Source of the DNA: an uncultured Pseudomonadota bacterium | GTDB lineage: Bacteria; Pseudomonadota; Alphaproteobacteria; RF32; CAG-239 | DNA: 31,079 nt | Assembly: GCA_902796625.1 (NCBI GenBank) | Contig: CADBPX010000086.1 | Coordinates: 1 to 31,079, forward strand | Direction of reading: 5' to 3' | Shown: in pieces, positions 30,998 through 31,079 of the stretch | Layout: each line of letters begins with the position of its first letter | Position numbering within the stretch: the stretch's first letter is position 1 | Made by a program: the position numbers and the translations under genes | The notes under the pieces: model-generated | What the model was told of the DNA's origin: nothing | The model's input: only the letters and a program-made list of their open reading frames with translations | The model's database searches: none

Positions 30998-31079
30998 ATA
31001 AAGTCGGGTAAATTTGGCCGTTATTAATTTGCAAAAACTGAGCCGAATCTTGCAACACGTGGAAGTTCTTCGCATCAGT
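30996..31079 (-). CDS. 3' end of a minus-strand gene, cut by the window edge
   Basis: Reading from base 31079 on the minus strand, a frame of 27 codons runs open to a TAA at 30998-30996. The final residues are NGQIYPTL. It ends next to the lysozyme terminator, as a convergent gene would. Too short to identify. Confidence 0.45.
   Translation of the reverse strand, partial: TDAKNFHVLQDSAQFLQINNGQIYPTL

Noticed and set aside
1..31079. CRISPR array, prophage or transposase gene
   Set aside because: No regularly spaced direct repeats, no transposase or integrase frame, and no phage structural genes were seen; the lysozyme is alone.

Overview
The window looks like chromosomal DNA from an AT-rich, Gram-negative alphaproteobacterium, possibly one of the uncultured gut-associated lineages. 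That placement is inferred. The support is an lptF-lptD-surA-rsmA cluster, an EI-Ntr type PtsP, a suf iron-sulfur operon, a RodZ homologue, and a mixture of ATG and GTG starts with purine-rich ribosome binding sites. Nearly all genes are housekeeping genes. The clearly accessory stretch is 23.6-25.2 kb, and the lysozyme gene at 30.1 kb is a second accessory candidate.

Layout. 1-1239: end of a large exported-type protein of unknown function. 1452-3294: rpsB-tsf, with a structured leader and a strong terminator. 3367-3903: a DUF805 membrane protein, convergent with the minus-strand outer-membrane biogenesis operon lptF-lptD-surA-rsmA (9351-3893). 10645-9482: a cysteine-containing exported protein of unknown function, divergent from a secreted SNase-type nuclease (10768-11250). 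20424-11243: a long co-directional minus-strand run ptsP-rodZ-hisS-prfA-sufB-(MazG-like)-sufC-sufD. 20518-21389 (plus): a stand-alone phosphomannose-isomerase-type cupin and apaG; apaG has a long hairpin that buries its ribosome binding site. 21994-21386 and 22969-22070 (minus): a lipoprotein and hslO. 23034-23600 (plus): recX.

23.6-25.2 kb is gene-poor. It holds a possible small membrane protein, a possible gene fragment, a promoter followed by a densely self-complementary stretch (candidate structured RNA or leader), a SLOG-like gene with a TTG start, a tRNA-Ser 3'-end-like fragment, a strong terminator and a tRNA-Ser(CGA). After it come an unrecognised gene with a palindromic operator candidate over its -10 box, an SDR oxidoreductase on the minus strand, and the plus-strand operon gmk-cysK-lptG-(CxxC membrane protein). 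A GH24 lysozyme gene with no visible Shine-Dalgarno follows. The last bases hold the 3' end of a minus-strand gene.

Functional links: lptF, lptG and lptD serve lipopolysaccharide export, and SurA chaperones barrel proteins such as LptD. lptG lies about 19 kb from lptF, co-transcribed with gmk and cysK. The suf genes are transcribed with translation genes (hisS, prfA), and a small MazG-like gene is wedged between sufB and sufC. The most interesting non-coding signals are the apaG hairpin, the self-complementary region at 24.14-24.33 kb, and the palindrome/direct-repeat GGTGTA sites at 25151 and 20469.
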